From the NCBI RefSeq assembly GCF_011397635.1, contig NC_064773.1:22236449-22300448 (forward strand): 64,000 nucleotides of DNA, given 5' to 3'. Position 1 is the stretch's first letter; each line of letters begins with the position of its first letter. The notes beneath the pieces are model-generated. The model saw only the letters and a program-made list of their open reading frames with translations, was not told the origin of the DNA and did no database searches. The translations under genes and the position numbers were made by a program. Source of the DNA: Epinephelus fuscoguttatus (Eukaryota; Chordata; Actinopteri; Perciformes; Serranidae). Of this stretch, positions 46,363 to 60,655 are shown one piece after another.

Positions 46363-49300
46363 ACTAACTGAGACATTTTAGCTAAAATTACCTTTTCTTT
46401 GAATCTTTTGGACTTTTCAGTTTGATCTGAACTGAAATTACAGCTGTGAAACCTCCCCTGGACAATGGTCTGGACCAACCTTGGTCCAACAAAAAGAGGC
46501 GATTTTGGTGCAGATGGTTCAGTTTGATTCTAGTATGAAAACGTCTTTTTGGACTGTTCGGATTGTCGTACGAATTACAGGAAGTTTCCGCATCTCACTT
46601 ACGTGATGATGACAGGACGTCGGAATGTATAGTTCTTTAGATCGCTCATGTTATTGGAATGTGAAACCAAAACCTACCCGGATGAAATATATACAATGTA
46701 GCAGACCTTGGTTCGGACTTTAAGGTGTGAAAAGGCACAAGTTATTTTTGGCAAAACTGATCACCAGACAACTTTTTTAGAAACTGACTTACTGCCTAAA
46801 TTTTTCAGCGTGTAATTCTTTGTCTAATTTATTATTGGCGGTTTGATTTTGTGGGAGACGTCAGCAAGTTGGGAAGGTAACAGGAGGGCAGAGGAGAGGA
46901 GCAATAAAATAGCTCAACTTCCTGTCCGTTACAACCATACTTCCATTTTAAAAGTTCAAATTCTTTATCTGTTCTAATCCCTCCCTATGTCATTACTAGC
47001 CACGCACTGTAACTTCATATCTCACCCCTCACTAAGGCACAGCCCTTGCTCCCTGTGTAATAGTCCCGTATGTAATGTACTGGGCTACACTCCTCACAGC
47101 TATTAAGACTTGGCATTGGCACTGACAATGCAGGTATTAGGATGAAATATCAAACGGCTTAAATGGATTAGGTTCACTGGCACAAACAGACCAATACCTG
47201 TTCAACGTTAAGTCCCGTAGCTCAATCCAGAGCTAAACAAAAAGGTGTCCTTCTGCACATAAAGACAAAACCTCCTGAAACTGACCAACATAACCTCTGA
47301 TGCAGGAAGTCACACTTTAAGATTGTGATAATAGGATAAGGTAGACTAGAATGTTTTTAAATTAATTTCTACCTTTCCTGAAAACTGACACCACCTCATA
47401 ATTGCTGTCCTTAAAAACTCCTTGGTGGGTTCTTCAACACCGACCCTCGGCGAGTGTTGATTTTGGACTCGGCAGAAAGACTTCATGCCAGATATTGTTC
47501 ACAGAGGTGTCAGTTTTAGTCATTTCCCCCTCAGCGACAGCCCGAGAAGGAGCTGGTGACAGGTGTAATCTTGGCAGTTAATAGTGTGTGTGTGGGAACT
47601 TGTTCATGCATGCTCGGCTCTTAAATTGTTGTCCCTTTCTGTCAGACAACACTCGACTTTTCCGAAATGTTATCTTTTCGATTAAGTCGCCATAGTGTGT
47701 AGGTTACAGGTGGTGTTGATGCATGTATAGTTTCTGTTCAGATGAATTACTGAAGTGTCTGGCAGCATGATAGACGGCCATGCTAGCAGTCTAATTTCAA
47801 AGCCTTTAATTATACACAGGGGAGGATTCACCTCACCAGGTATGTATTCTCCAGATTTTTGGGGTGAGGGTAATTTCAGTGTACAGTTTATATTTAGCCA
47901 CACAAGCAGAGTGACTCTAGTGTCCACTGCAGACTGAAATATCCCAACAATTATTGGATGTATTGCCATGAATTTTGGTACACACATTCATGTTCGTCTC
48001 AGGATGAATTGGAATGGTGATTCTGATGTCTTTCTATCATCAGGACAAATTTTGATTTGTCAATTAGTTTGTTTTTGACCAAATACCTGCAAAACTACCT
48101 TTTGTTTGCCTTTGCCTTGTTGATGTGAAACTGTTAGCATGCTAATGTTAGTTTAAGTTTAAGTTTATTTACTTTATTAATCCCCTGAGGAGAAATTCTG
48201 TGTTCAGTGTTAGCAGCACTGTCCCTAAGAACAGCCTCACAGAGCCACAGACATGGCTGTAGACTCTACGTTCAGACTGCGGGCAAATCAGATTTGTTTC
48301 TCAAATCAAATCTTTAAGACAGACTGTCCGCACTGTTATTTGCAAGGGATCAGATTGGATTTATTGTGTCCAGACATCACCAACCTATCAATCATTTCGC
48401 CCTCCAAACAGTCGTGCCGATCACAGACAATTTATTATTTCGGCACCTGTCCACTGTTGACTGACTGTTGTTCTCCATGTTGTCCTCATTAGCACTCTGC
48501 TAGTGACAGCATGGATTCTGCTCCTGCTCCTGCTCAGCGCCATCACTCAGGATTTGACGTTGTTGTGTGTGGCATTTTGAGTGACACAAAACACACTTTG
48601 AAATCTGATTGGGTGGCCAGCATCTGGACAGAGACGTATCTGTTTTTTGCAATCTAGACTTTCTAAAAATCTGTCTGGATGCAGTCTTAGATTGGATGCT
48701 ACTTGTCTACTGTGAACAACTCCCTCTTTAGATTTGGATCTTGATCATTGCACCTGTACCAAACGTATATTAAGACTAAGGCTGTAACCATATGAGATTG
48801 GCACAGTATGGTAACTGTTTCAGAAATTATCATGATTTCATCGTTTACAGTATTACACAGTTATGATTATCATTGACAATGACCCTTAAAGGAATGAAAA
48901 CAGCTTTGTGGTTGAACAACACTTTATAATGGTGACGTGGTAGTATGTGTAAAAAGTCTGGCAGGCAGTTTAAAAGGAAAGGAGATGCATACGAGCAATT
49001 GAAAGTCTCAGTCCGATTCTCTGTCCATTATGATTAAGTACTGTTACAATGAATTAAATCAAAGCACAACCACTAATGCTCTTATTCTGAAGCACCCAGC
49101 TAATCTCAGGCCGCGTCTTTTGATGTTCTTGTGGTGAGCTTTAAGCTTCTGTTCAACACTTAGCTGTTAGCAGTTAGCAGCAAGTTAAATCATTTATATC
49201 AATAATATTTGCAAGTAACTCTGGTGCTCCATGGGAGAGAACCAAAACACCAGAGCATGTCTCATGCTGGTGGCTTAGAAAATAACAGTTTATACTTGAT

Positions 49301-49444
49301 GAACATGATATTGTCATTTTGTACATCCCACATGGAACGAGCCATGATACATTGAGTATAATCGATATATCGCCCAACCTTTTGTACATGGTATGATAGC
49401 TATCAATTTTCATCCCACAGAATACCACTGTAACCCGAATTAGT
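46363..49444 (+). other. celsr1: celsr1 intron 1 segment
   Basis: There is no exon. A LINE or SINE 3' end may lie at 48150-48210 (tttaagtttatttactttattaatcccctgagg), a word pattern often seen at 3' ends of fish retroelements. Around 48780-48870 a segment with atggtaactgtttcagaaat resembles one near 56770-56850 and may be a diverged repeat. No ends were defined. Confidence 0.35.
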
Positions 49445-49781
49445 AAGGGTGGTAATCACCAGAGGATACATGATACGATATTATCACAATGTAATATTAT
49501 CGCAATTTGATTTGAGTATTGCGAAAAAACATCTTGCTATTGGGATACCTTTTTTCATCCATAAATTATGTCCCCAAAAGAAAACATTGTCAACATCTGT
49601 TTTATCTAATAAGGTAAAGTTTTCAGTCTGGTCATCCCACCTCAGCCATTTTTTTTGCAGCAGAAGCAAAATATATCTAATGGATTGAAAAAGCAATTGA
49701 TGACATTATTACATTACTATACGATATTGCCACGCAAAAATATTGTGATACTAGGCTGTATCCAAATTTTTCCCCACCCCT
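49445..49781. mobile_element. Probable MITE with AAGGGTGG / CCACCCCT ends
   Basis: The ends are short inverted repeats. The interior is a series of imperfect tacgatattatc / atattgccacg / attgtgatact words typical of a widespread fish element rich in GATA/TATC. A minus frame across it is not coding. The target duplication is not clear. Confidence 0.45.
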
Positions 49782-51215
49782 AGTAATTAGGTCTGCACTA
49801 TGACTTTTGTGACTCTGTCAGTCCCTGGGAGGATACATTTTTCCTTCTGGGGAGGTCAAGCACACAAGGATTTAATGTCTCACTCGGGCACTTCAGTGGC
49901 CTGGACGTTTACTGTCATGATGGTATTTGAACCCTAAATAAGAAGAAAACCTGATTTTTGGAGACCCTTACCCCCTTTTCTTCCCCCGAAGTGTCAGTCA
50001 CAGACAACTGCTGTCACCTCGGGTGTCACCTTACAACCTCCTGTCAGCTTCTGTTCGGCTCTGACAGCACCTTTCTCTTGTCAGCTTTAAGGGAAAATAC
50101 AGTGTATGTGCGCACAATATACACTTGCATATGCATTAACACACACAGACACACACACACACACACACACTGTAAGAGCAAAGTGACTACTACAGGCGAG
50201 GCATACACCACCCCACCCTGGGTCACACTTGGCTCCTACAGGCAGAGCGGCTTAGGCCTCTGTAAGCATTTCAAAGGAACAGACTAAGGCGTGCGGGTTG
50301 AAGCTTTGTATGTTTCTCCAACACCTCCAGGCTTCGTCTTTTAACAGCGAGGGAGAGACAGATACGAAGATGTAGACAGAGGGAGCTCCGAGGTGTATTG
50401 GGTTTGCTCTGCCTTTTGATAGAGTGTCAAGATGCTTCTTTGAACTGAGACATCCTCCTGTTACATTTTGGATGGGGTGACTCATACACACGAAAACACA
50501 TCCATAACCTGTATACAAGCATGTATTTTCTCTTGCGCATGCACACACACAGCCACCCTCCTGTCCGTCACACATGATCTAGATCACACCGGAGCTGTGG
50601 ACTTTGCAGCGGCCGACCTCTTCCCCTGGAGTGTTAAGGCCAAGTTTCACACAAAGATCCCTTCCACCTTTTATACGGCACACAAAAACGGCCTAACCCT
50701 CCCAAAATGTCTTCAGTTACATGTGTATCAAAATGAAGGCTGCTTTATCCTTCAGGAAAAGTTCTGCAAAGTGCAACTTAAAAATGCACTATAAAGTAAA
50801 CCATGTTTTCGTTGCACACACATAAAAGGGAAGGTCTAAATAGATGCAAAGACATGCCAAGAACAGTGTCTAAAAGACTAGGTTATTTTTGGTCCACATA
50901 AAACCAAATAGTCTTGCCAGTCTCTCTTGTTTTGCTTAAAGGTCATTAACGTAGCAAGTGGGCCACTTGCAGTTGGTATGTGCAAAGAAAAAGTGGACGT
51001 GATACCTGTCTTATCTTCATCACTGTTGAACATGTTTAGCAGCACTCCTGACACCTCTTCTATCAGGACCCACAATGCCTCTCTCTGTTGTCTCTGTTCA
51101 TCCCATGTGATGTTCCAAAATGACATACGTGCTGCTGTCTACCTTCAGCAGTGCCTTATCAAATTACATCCTGGGTTACAGTGGAGGGCTGTTTGTTTGC
51201 GTTTGTGTGCACGAG

Positions 51216-51266
<51 letters not shown>

Positions 51267-51769
51267 CACCTACAATCAATACCCTTGCATCAAGTGAATG
51301 CCAAGAATCAGCTCCTACTCATTCCTAATGTCTCTTGAGTGATAAGAGCTATAAGGAGGAAACTTTCTGACTGTAAGTAGGAACATAAAAAGGGCCATTT
51401 TTCCATTGGCACTGTTGGCTGTGTCGAGTCAAACCATGCTGCGTTGATATGCATTTCCATTACCAGTTTAAAGATGCTGAGTTGTGTAGTGTTGCATCTG
51501 AGGTAGACCATCTCGGGAGTCGGGTCAAAGCACGTCTGGTCGCCTCCAATTGAGTTGCCTAGGCTTGATGGGCTTTGTCACCATTCAGTGACGATTCAGT
51601 GACATGTTGAAATCCCTCTTGTCATCCTGTCTCTGTATTTCGAGCAATAACCGGTAGATGCCATGCAAACTCGTAAGAACAGCCTAAAAATATGTGCTGT
51701 TAAGGAGTTACCAATAACAGTTGCACAGTGCAACAGTAAAACATCAACTCAAGACAAGTGTGTCATCAA
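49782..51769 (+). other. celsr1: celsr1 intron 1 segment with CA/GT runs
   Basis: Contains (AC)n at 50150-50170 and (GT)n at 51219-51264. No exon or complete element is recognised. Confidence 0.4.
51219..51264. repeat. (GT)23 microsatellite
   Basis: Uninterrupted GT dinucleotides lie in celsr1 intron 1. Confidence 0.95.
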
Positions 51770-52592
51770 TTAAAGGGGAACTTCGGTATTTTTCCCTTGT
51801 TTTTGTGTCTAAGTGACTCATGGGAACAATACTTTTTGAAATTGATCCAGTATCAAGAGCTGCAGCCGACAGCGGTGAAACAGGCTACAATACAGCCACT
51901 TGAGGCAGCCGCGCCCCATCAATTTATGTTCATTTTAAGTGCTTGCTTTTGCCATGACCAGGCTCAGAATGCTATTATGACTGTCTTACAACTTTATATA
52001 AACGACCTTACAGGGAAGTGAAACATTTGTCCATACCTTTCACTTGTTTTGGTCTGTTCTGTGTGTATGTGTCACTAAGGAAGAAGTCTTATTGTGAAAT
52101 CTCACAAGGAAGAGAAAGGTGGAAATGCAAGTGAAAGTTGGAGAGAGGAGTCCTGGAAAGAGTTTGTTGTGTTGGAGTACAGAAAGTGAATCTTACTTTT
52201 ATCTAAAGGATTTTCAATGTCATGGCTGAAGACTTAGCAGATTTCAACAATATGGAAAAGTCAGGGAAATTTCAGACGAGACTTGCACCCAAGACCAGAA
52301 CAAGCGAAAGGCATGGAAAACCCTTTGATTTGTCTGTATAGTCCTTTTTGTGATACTGGAAGTCACCAGTAATGACAATCTGGGCCTGTTGATGGCCAAT
52401 ACAAGCACTTTTAATGGACGTAAACTGACAGGGCACACCTGCCCCGAGTGGTTACATTGCAGCCTGTTTCACTGCTGCAACACTCTCTCTCAAAGTTGGA
52501 CCAACTTCAAAAACTTGTTCCCATGAGTCATTTAGACACAAAAACATGAGAAAATAGGCCCCAGGTTCAAAAACACCAGAGTACCTCTTTAA
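51770..52592. mobile_element. 823-bp non-autonomous DNA transposon, TTAA-flanked
   Basis: The element begins TTAAAGGGGAACTTCGGTAT and ends ccagagtacctctTTAA. Near the ends lies an inverted repeat of about 30 bases with one mismatch (tttttgtgtctaagtgactc at 51799-51818 and gagtcatttagacacaaaaa at 52528-52547, plus the adjacent atgggaacaa). TTAA at both borders fits a TTAA-specific transposase, but the family is not certain. There is no transposase frame. Confidence 0.65.
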
Positions 52593-55500
52593 AACACATC
52601 CTCAAGCAGGTAGCCCAAATCTCTGCCGCACTGGGCCGATGCACCGAGTCAAACCAGGTCAAGTCAAGCCAGCACATGTGTATGGAAAAGAGCTAAAAGA
52701 CTTCCACTTGACTTCACCTCTCTCTCCTCCTGTTTGGCTCCCTCCTATTCAAAATGTCAATACTGATGCACTGCAACAAAGTGGGTTGTTGGCCAACATT
52801 GCTTCTGCTTGTACTTGTGAGTTAGTCCAGGCCATCTGCCAGCCCCTTAGCCTCTCTGAATGCTGTTAAAGACTGATGGCGACGCTCACCATCTGAGCAC
52901 AGACAGTCCTGACTGCACACTGACAGGCTGCTGTGCACTCGTCCGACACTTCGCTCAGGATCCTCTAAATACTGCCAGCACTGATTTCCGTGTTGATTTA
53001 ACTCAGTTGATAATGTAGCCTTCAGTTCTTAATAGGCTCTTTACACCGCTGTAATGCTTGTGCCACTCAGTGTCATAAGGCAAGACAGGCCAAAGTAATA
53101 AGAAAGAGACGTGAAGCTACAACATTTTTTAGCTTCATAATGATGAAGTAATAGACGCCCATATTTTTCAATAGAAAGCAGATCACATCAAACAGTACTG
53201 TGGGTTCAGGTCAGACCGGAGCCTCTGTTTAAAGTCTGCTTTCTGTCAAGGCAAAAAAATGACCTGATGAGGCAGTGCAGGTTCAGAGGTCATGACCTCT
53301 GGTTATGGTCACTTCACATTCAGCCCTCAGGAGGTCACGCAGACAAAGTGGAGGGCTTACACTTTAGCAGCTGAGGGCTCAATTGTCTTATCTGAGTAAA
53401 CCTCCACTTACTGCAGGGTCATCTGGTCTGTCTGCCTTACCTTCTGTGTGTCACAGATAATGTTAGTCTTTCATGGGAAACGTGGAAAGACACAGAAGCC
53501 CCTTTGAGACATGGAACAAGTAACAAATCTTTTAAATTGATGGTTTCTCGTCACGCAGACATGGGTTTCCGTGACTTGACTAAATCTGATTTTTTTTTGT
53601 CGTTGAAGCATTAATTAAAGAGCAGTGTTAATAGTGAATTGAATTTCCATTTGCTCACATGCTGTAAAGCATTTTACTTGATATTCATATTTTTCTCTGT
53701 TTAGTTTTATTTATTTATTTACCAGGGACAGTGCACATTAATCAACATTTCAGTCCTCACGTCAATATAAATGTGCAGTTAGCTCATGAGCTCATTTTCA
53801 TGTTGTCCTTGCGCACGTTATTACAAATTAGTTACCTAACGTTATCAATGCAACGCTTCAGCAAGCACTGCAGTACAACACAATTACAACGCAAGACAAT
53901 ACAGTACAAATAGTCAGACTGCCAATAATAATTTACACATCAGAGTGATTTACAGGGTTGTATCTGGGGGAATAAGGAAATCCATGTTTCCTGTCAATAA
54001 CAGATACAGGTGGTGAAACCAAAGCATGTACAGAATTCACATTTCAGTCTGAGGTGACCACACCCAGGGTTCAGATAAACAAAAGTTCCCAGAACTGACA
54101 GTCAAGAATTAGGCCTTCATTTGCATTTTATCTCCCAGTCTACAACCCTGTTCTTTCTCTGCGTTAGAATACAGTAGTCTTAACAAACTAACATTAAAAG
54201 CAGGTGAGGAAGAGGCTGAGTTTAACATGTCTAAAGTGTGTGTCTTCAAATGCTGATGGCCTCTCTACAGCCAGCCCTCACCCCAGCCAGCAGCTTTGTG
54301 TTGTATGTGTGAAGTGATTGTCTCAACGTGTCAAGACTCATACAGGTTATAATGGGCTTACAGGACAAAGCATTTCAATGTGGACTGAGGAGGTTCAGTG
54401 GGAACCTTTTTATTACAGGGATCAGAGAACGATCAGAGAGGGTTTGCGACACTGAAAATCCAACTTGAAATCTCAGTTTTAACTCGCAGTTAGGTTTTAG
54501 ATGTTCCTTCATGAAGTTATATCCGCTGCGAAGGTTGTTTTTGGTTCGGTTTGTCCGTATGTTTTTCAGCAGGATTACAGAAAAACTTCTGGCCCAATTT
54601 TCACGAAACTTGGTGAAAGGCGCAATCTGCATTTTCCCCTCATATTAGTTCATTTTTAGTAACTCCTTATCTTACTTCTGTTATTACTCTGTTTGGCATT
54701 GGTTTTGCTTTGTGCTCCTCAAAGAAGAACCCACCGGTTGTTCTGGTTGGTACTGGTTTGTGAACGATAGTTGTTGGTACTGTAATTTGAAACATTCTCT
54801 GGCACAAGAATTTCCTTCGAGATAAATAGAGTTCTATTGATTTGAATTGAATTGAAAAGTTCTTGGTGTATACAGAGGGATAAGAATCATATTGAGTATT
54901 TTCACCGCACTCAGCTTGTTTGTTGGTCTTTTCAAGCCTCCAGGAGAGTCTTTGACCTTGCAATGTGAGTTCTTGGTGCTGATGGTTTTCACAGTATTAA
55001 GAGTCCTACATTTTTGGAGGTTTTTGGCCCCCTGGTCATGCGTGAAACATGGATCTTGAGGTCTACATGTTTGCATTAGGCTGGGTTCTCAGGTATGCTG
55101 TGTTTGGTGTTTGGAGTGGTTTTAAGTCCCCTGCCATACATCTGATACCACATGTGAGTTGTGGACTGGGTGGGGGGTAAAGCTGTGATACCATGGGGCC
55201 CAGGAGAAGCCCCTCCAAGTTGAACCATGTGTGTGATGCGAGGAATGAGTTGGTTCAGCTCCAGAGTCTGGTGCTTACAGTTTAACTTACTGAGGGTCTG
55301 GAGCCGACAGCTGGCTCCCCATGCCTGGCATACTGCGACTGTCAAACACATTCATCACTACATGGACACACACCTATACATGTATATGTTCCTCGGATGC
55401 TGGAGAATAACTGTCCACTGATACTTATGATGGCTGGATTGGTTAAATGCCAAGGACAAATTTTGAGTAGGTGTAAAATACTCATTAATTTACCTTGGAC

Positions 55501-56194
55501 ACTATAAGGTTTTTTTTTTTGTTTTTGTATTGTATTACAGTAAAAGAAATAGTTTGATATTTGCAGAGTTAGATGTTACATGTCTGTACACTAAATTAGG
55601 CTTGCTGCAGTAGCTGGTGTTAACCAGTGTTAAACAGTGTTCAGACATACATTGGTGACATGACATGCCCACTACCCCTACTGTCATTTTGCTTTTATTA
55701 AATCAATTAGTCGGATGACGAACGCTTCAGTTCTACACAGAAAGTGTCTGCCCTGTACAGCACCAGCAGCCTGAGTCAGATTTCACTTATAAGGAAAGTT
55801 GACCGACTAGATGATTGCGGAGGATTTGGTGTCAAAGCGTAAAGCAAGAATGTGTATTTGGCAATATTTAGGATTTAAACTCAATGCTAATAGGGAACCT
55901 GATAACATTAAAGAACAGAAAAGGAGTTGGTTAAATTAAAAAAAAAAAAAAGACAGAGTGTCTTATTCTGTAGGTCTATGCAGTTTTGATTAAAGAGGTA
56001 GTGCTAATGTTACTGACAAACACATTGTATCTATTGTGACTACTTTGTAGTATAGTAAAAGTCAGCTTTGGTTTTGCTAGTTGAATGCTATTCTTGTGAA
56101 GCTACAGCAGTAGCGATGTTCGGTTTGCATTAGCAGCAACTTAATATAAGATACTGCTCTACAGATATTGACATTTATTAATGAATTTCTTGTA
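52593..56194 (+). other. celsr1: celsr1 intron 1 segment
   Basis: There is no exon. 53703-53760 (tttatttatttatttacca, gggacagtgcacattaat) resembles the 3' end of a fish LINE. 54530-54632 (ttttggttcggtttgtcc, ttctggcccaattttcac) resembles a common low-copy repeat. Neither has defined borders. T and A runs occur at 55510-55520 and 55939-55952. Confidence 0.35.
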
Positions 56195-56620
56195 AAATGT
56201 CCTGCATAATTGATAACACACTGGTATTATTACAAGTTTGTTAAGTGGAAGGAATATTTCCTCACTGTGGCATCTTTACACTAAATACGAAGCTACAGTC
56301 CGGAGACCGTTAGCTTAGCTTGAAGACTAGAAACAGAGGGAAACGGCTAGCTTAGCTCTGTCCGAAGGTGACAGAATACCCCAAAAACTCACAAATTACC
56401 ATGTTATATCTTGTTTATTTAATCTTTACAAGGACCAAAATATAAAAACAACAAGTTCTAGTTGTTTCTCACTTATTCCAGTCTATGCTATTGAAAGTTA
56501 AGCTAACGGTCGTCTGTCTGTAGCTTCATATTTAAGAGATAGGCCTATGAGAGTTGTATCAATCTTCTCATCAAACTGTCAGCAAGCAAATAAATATATT
56601 TCCCCAAATGTCAAACTATT
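56195..56620. mobile_element. Long-TIR MITE, fuller copy
   Basis: The left arm (cgaagctacagtccggagac, cgttagcttagctt; about 56288-56322) is mirrored by the right arm (aagttaagctaacggtcg, tctgtctgtagcttcat; about 56495-56530). Between them stand ctagcttagctctgtccga and atgttatatcttgtttattt, also present in the copy near 46,100 in inverted order. The outer right part ends ccaaatgtcaaactattccc. The left outer border is uncertain. Confidence 0.6.
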
Positions 56621-58047
56621 CCCTTAAAGCATATTTTTTTCTTTTTAAGCATAATGTTTCATACATTCCCACTGTGTTTTAGTAGAAGCTTTACAGAGCT
56701 TCGTAGCTGCATCCATCTTTGACTTTGCAGCAGGTCAAGCTGTTGTTTGCTAAATAAGTTATTCGAGGTGAAATGGTATGAAAATTTCATAACATGATTA
56801 TAGTGACCAAAATTATCACAGTTATCGATATCGTTACCATACTGTTTGAATGGGAACATGTTGAAAAAGCACTGGTATACTTAATTTGAACAAATTTTAT
56901 AGTGGAAACCACAAATAAAATTAGCAGTTTGTATAAACATTAAAATAATAACATAGTCATGAACATATGAAAACCATATCCACTGTGCATTTACACTTAA
57001 ATATATTTATATTAAATATAAATATACTTAAACCCATGTTGCATGCTGCATCTGCATCTGGGAGACTGTTGCTAACTTGGATGCTGGATGGTATTTACTG
57101 CAAATTTTTCCAAAGTGCAGAAACCAAACGTGGTTTAAATGATAAATCAAATTTGAAACGGTAGTACTGTCAGGAATTTTAACCCAATTTATTGTGAAAC
57201 CAGTAATTATGCTGTCCCTGTTCCTACTTCAGTCAGATCTGATTGGCTGTTGACGAATGATAACATTGAGTCCTCTACATTTGCTAGCTTGCTAAGTATC
57301 CAAACAATCAAGCCGTTTCCTCGACTGCTCACCTCAATAGGAAATTAATACATTTCCTGTGATGACTTGTATTTGAGTTACTTTTAGTGTGACCGCGCTT
57401 AGCATTTCCTCCTCTGCCCTGTTTCCCTTTGTGCACTCCTCCATACTAATTTCACACACAAACAAACACACACCAGGACCATCTTTGTGTTTATGATGCA
57501 TCAGGACACACTGATATGAATCAAGGCCTGTCAGTCTTGTAAGACAGCATCCATAAAATGAGAGATGTGAACTGTGGTTGGTTGTTGTGGTTTGGCTTCA
57601 GGGGAGCTCAGTTTACAGCTGGAATGACTGTCCTTTGCCACACACACATTCACATGTACACGTAAACAGTCATCCTTGTATTCCCATCCATACCTGTTCT
57701 CAGTCAGTGGGGGCTGATGAAGAGGAAATGGCCTATTATTACTAAAGCGATGACAGCAGCCGTGGGCAGGCGTCACACACTGGCATACCTCTGGCATTGT
57801 GCAAATGGAGCTGCCTTGTATTGCGCAAAAATACTCTAGTATATAGTCTTTTTTTTTTTACACTTTATCCTTCATTTATAGGCAGGTTTGATGTGTTTAC
57901 ATCAGCTCTTATACCCTGTTTTGTCTTTTTGCTTCAGTGGCTCACTTTCCGAACACAGATGTAATTGAATTTAATATCCATACTTCTTTTTTAAAGTCTT
58001 TCTTGCTCACAGGAAAAAATCTGAAAACAGTTTGAAAGACAGTATCT
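56621..58047 (+). other. celsr1: celsr1 intron 1 segment
   Basis: AT-rich sequence with no exon. 56770-56850 has atcacagttatcgatatcgt, possibly a diverged repeat also seen near 48,800. Nothing else is recognised. Confidence 0.35.
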
Positions 58048-58317
58048 ACAGCAAGAGGGTTCCTGGTTCGAACCTCAGGTGGGAGGCTTCTGTGCAGAGC
58101 TTGCATGTTCTCCTGGTGTCGGTGTGGGCTTTCTCTGGGTACTCCAGCTTCCTCCCACAGTCCAAAGACATGCAGGTTAATTGGTGACTCTAAATTGGCC
58201 ATAGTTGTGATTGTTAGTGTGAATGGTTGTCTGTCTCTATGTGTCAGCCCTGTGATAGTCTGGCGACCTTTCCAGGTTGTACCCCGCCTCTTGCCCAATG
58301 ACAGCCCCCCCCCCGTT
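58048..58317 (+). mobile_element. tRNA-derived SINE, copy 3 (both ends truncated)
   Basis: The B box GGTTCGAACC (58065-58074) is well kept. The body is shared with the copies at 12911 and 15302 (actccagcttcctcccacag; gtcagccctgtgatagtctg). It stops inside cccaatgacagc, where a run of C joins unrelated sequence, so the 3' tail is missing. The A box is absent. Confidence 0.8.
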
Positions 58318-60655
58318 TGAAACGTCCCCAGAAGCACACTGTACACTGACTGAGGGCAGCCCCACTGTGTTGAGTGCTAATGGGCAAACTTTAATATGCT
58401 AACATGCTAAACTAAGATTCTGACCATGGCAAGTAACTTGCTAAACATCAACACCTCAGCACTGTCATTTTGAGCATTTTAGCCTGCTGACATTAACACT
58501 TAGCTCAAAGCAGGTTTCTCACTGACACACTCACACATACTGGCTGAATATACACTCACAACTACACACACCGTTCAAAGACTGTATTATTTCCTCTTTT
58601 ATTCTGGAAAACTGTGGACCTCCCACCTGAACTAAACCACATCTGGTTACCTGGAACAGATGCAGGATCAATAGAGAACACACACACTCTGTCTAACACA
58701 CACCCTTGTTTGTGTCTTACTAGAAGTCACTTATCTTCCTGCTTAATGGGCTCCACATTCCGGCCTCCACCACAGGAATGACTTCACCTGCAAGCAAAAC
58801 CAAGAAACATCCTTATAATTTGACTGAGAGCTGCTCATAAGAGTGCGTGTGTGTGCATGTGCAGTCATGACTGTGCACACACATGCAGTATCTATTAACC
58901 TTCAAATACACACTCAAGACACATTAAGTGGAGCAAATTGCCCTGTAGAAATGACTGAGGCGCCTACAACAATCGCATCCTCCCTATCCTGTCAGCAGAG
59001 AGACAGAAAAGCTTCTGGTCTTATTAAAAGAAAACATCAAAACATGTCATAACACAACCCCCAAACTTAAATATACCTGTTTTTTTTTTGAGGAGCAGAA
59101 ATATTCTATATTTGTGACTGATTGGCGCAAAGTGCTGAAGCAATAATTCGTAGGACAATTAAAATTTGTCTCTTTGGGGGTCGACCACATAGTTGTGTGA
59201 TGTTGGAGCGTGTACCTGCAGGTTGAGTTGAAGTCATAATTTACTGTTTCCCCGCCTTGATAAATCCACCTTTACAAGAGGAGGGACAGGGCGAGAGAGG
59301 AGCAGGATGACAAGGGAGACAGAGTAATTTAAGGTGACAAGAATAATGTATTCCTCAAAGCATCTTGTGAAATCTGTAATTTTGAAGAACTCATCGTCCA
59401 AGATGGAGTTCTTTATTAGTTAGCAGTGTCTCAGACTTTCAGTTGAATAATAAAACATACAAATACTGTAGTGAAGAGTGTTTGAGAAAGAGGAGGACAG
59501 CAAACAAAAGTCTTTTGTTTCCTAAAATAGAATCTGAAGATGGTCTTATGTCCTGCTGCCTCCCTTATGATAAGACGCTGATATAATTGGCTATATTGTG
59601 TGTTGACAGTAATTGTTGCCCCAATTTATGCAAGGAATGCTGTCAATTTGTCAACGTTGGTGAGAACTAGTGAGACCACCCATGCTAAAAACTATGTGGT
59701 GATGTGGTCTGTCACATTGTGATGGACATTTATGTGAATCTGAATTGGATGTGTCTGCAGAGTGGTGCTTAGAAATTACTCAGTAATCTGTTCCCACACA
59801 AGTTATGTGTTTGATGCAGGATATTTAACACATTCAACAATTTTATCAGTAGGCAATAGTTGCAAACCCCTCACAATGATGATGTCCTAAAATAAAAACC
59901 TACCTACATATGTACTAATGTATATTATTTAAGTAGTAAGGTATATGGCTAAAGTATAGGCTAAAAAATAGATTTTTAATTGATTTATTTACTTATTATC
60001 AATCAAATTTTGATAGTGAGATAATTCATTTCACTGGGTAGTGATGTTCAAAAGAACTTAACCACCATTTTACAGCCACAACATTAGTGATGGAGTAGGC
60101 TATGTCGGAGCCTATGATGTAACTAGCTCCACAAACTTGGTTGTGATTGGCCAGTAAGCTCAGTCCCAGAATATGCATGCAGTACGCTCTCATATATGCA
60201 TGATGCCGTATAGTAAAGTAAAACAATTTTGTGTTTATTATTTCCTGTGATTTTTCTAGTATTATCCAGTAATAATCCAGGTAGCATGTGTTTCTGAGAG
60301 AGCTATGTGTCATCTCGTCGTAAATTATGTTGCATTACTTTAACGATTTGCATGCTTCCATTGAAATGATATCCGGTTTGATGTTTGCCGTCTCTCTGAT
60401 CTCATGGGAATGCATCATTAAACAGAGAATTTATTATAGAAAATTCTTACGTTTTTGTTACTTTAAGGAAACTACATTACCTAATTTATAAACTGAAATG
60501 CACAGAGGTAAGGAGATTCTCTAGAAAGAAACTGGTAAGTTGACAGAAACTGATCCGTCTCACTGCCTCCCTTCTTTTCTTTCCTGAAGCTGACTCATTA
60601 TCACACACCATTCTTGTCAGCCGTGTCACCGAGCACAATACATTGACATTTAACT
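58318..60655 (+). other. celsr1: celsr1 intron 1 segment
   Basis: There is no exon, tRNA or defined element. The stretch 59930-60300 is AT-rich with several short inverted words but no matched ends. Confidence 0.35.
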
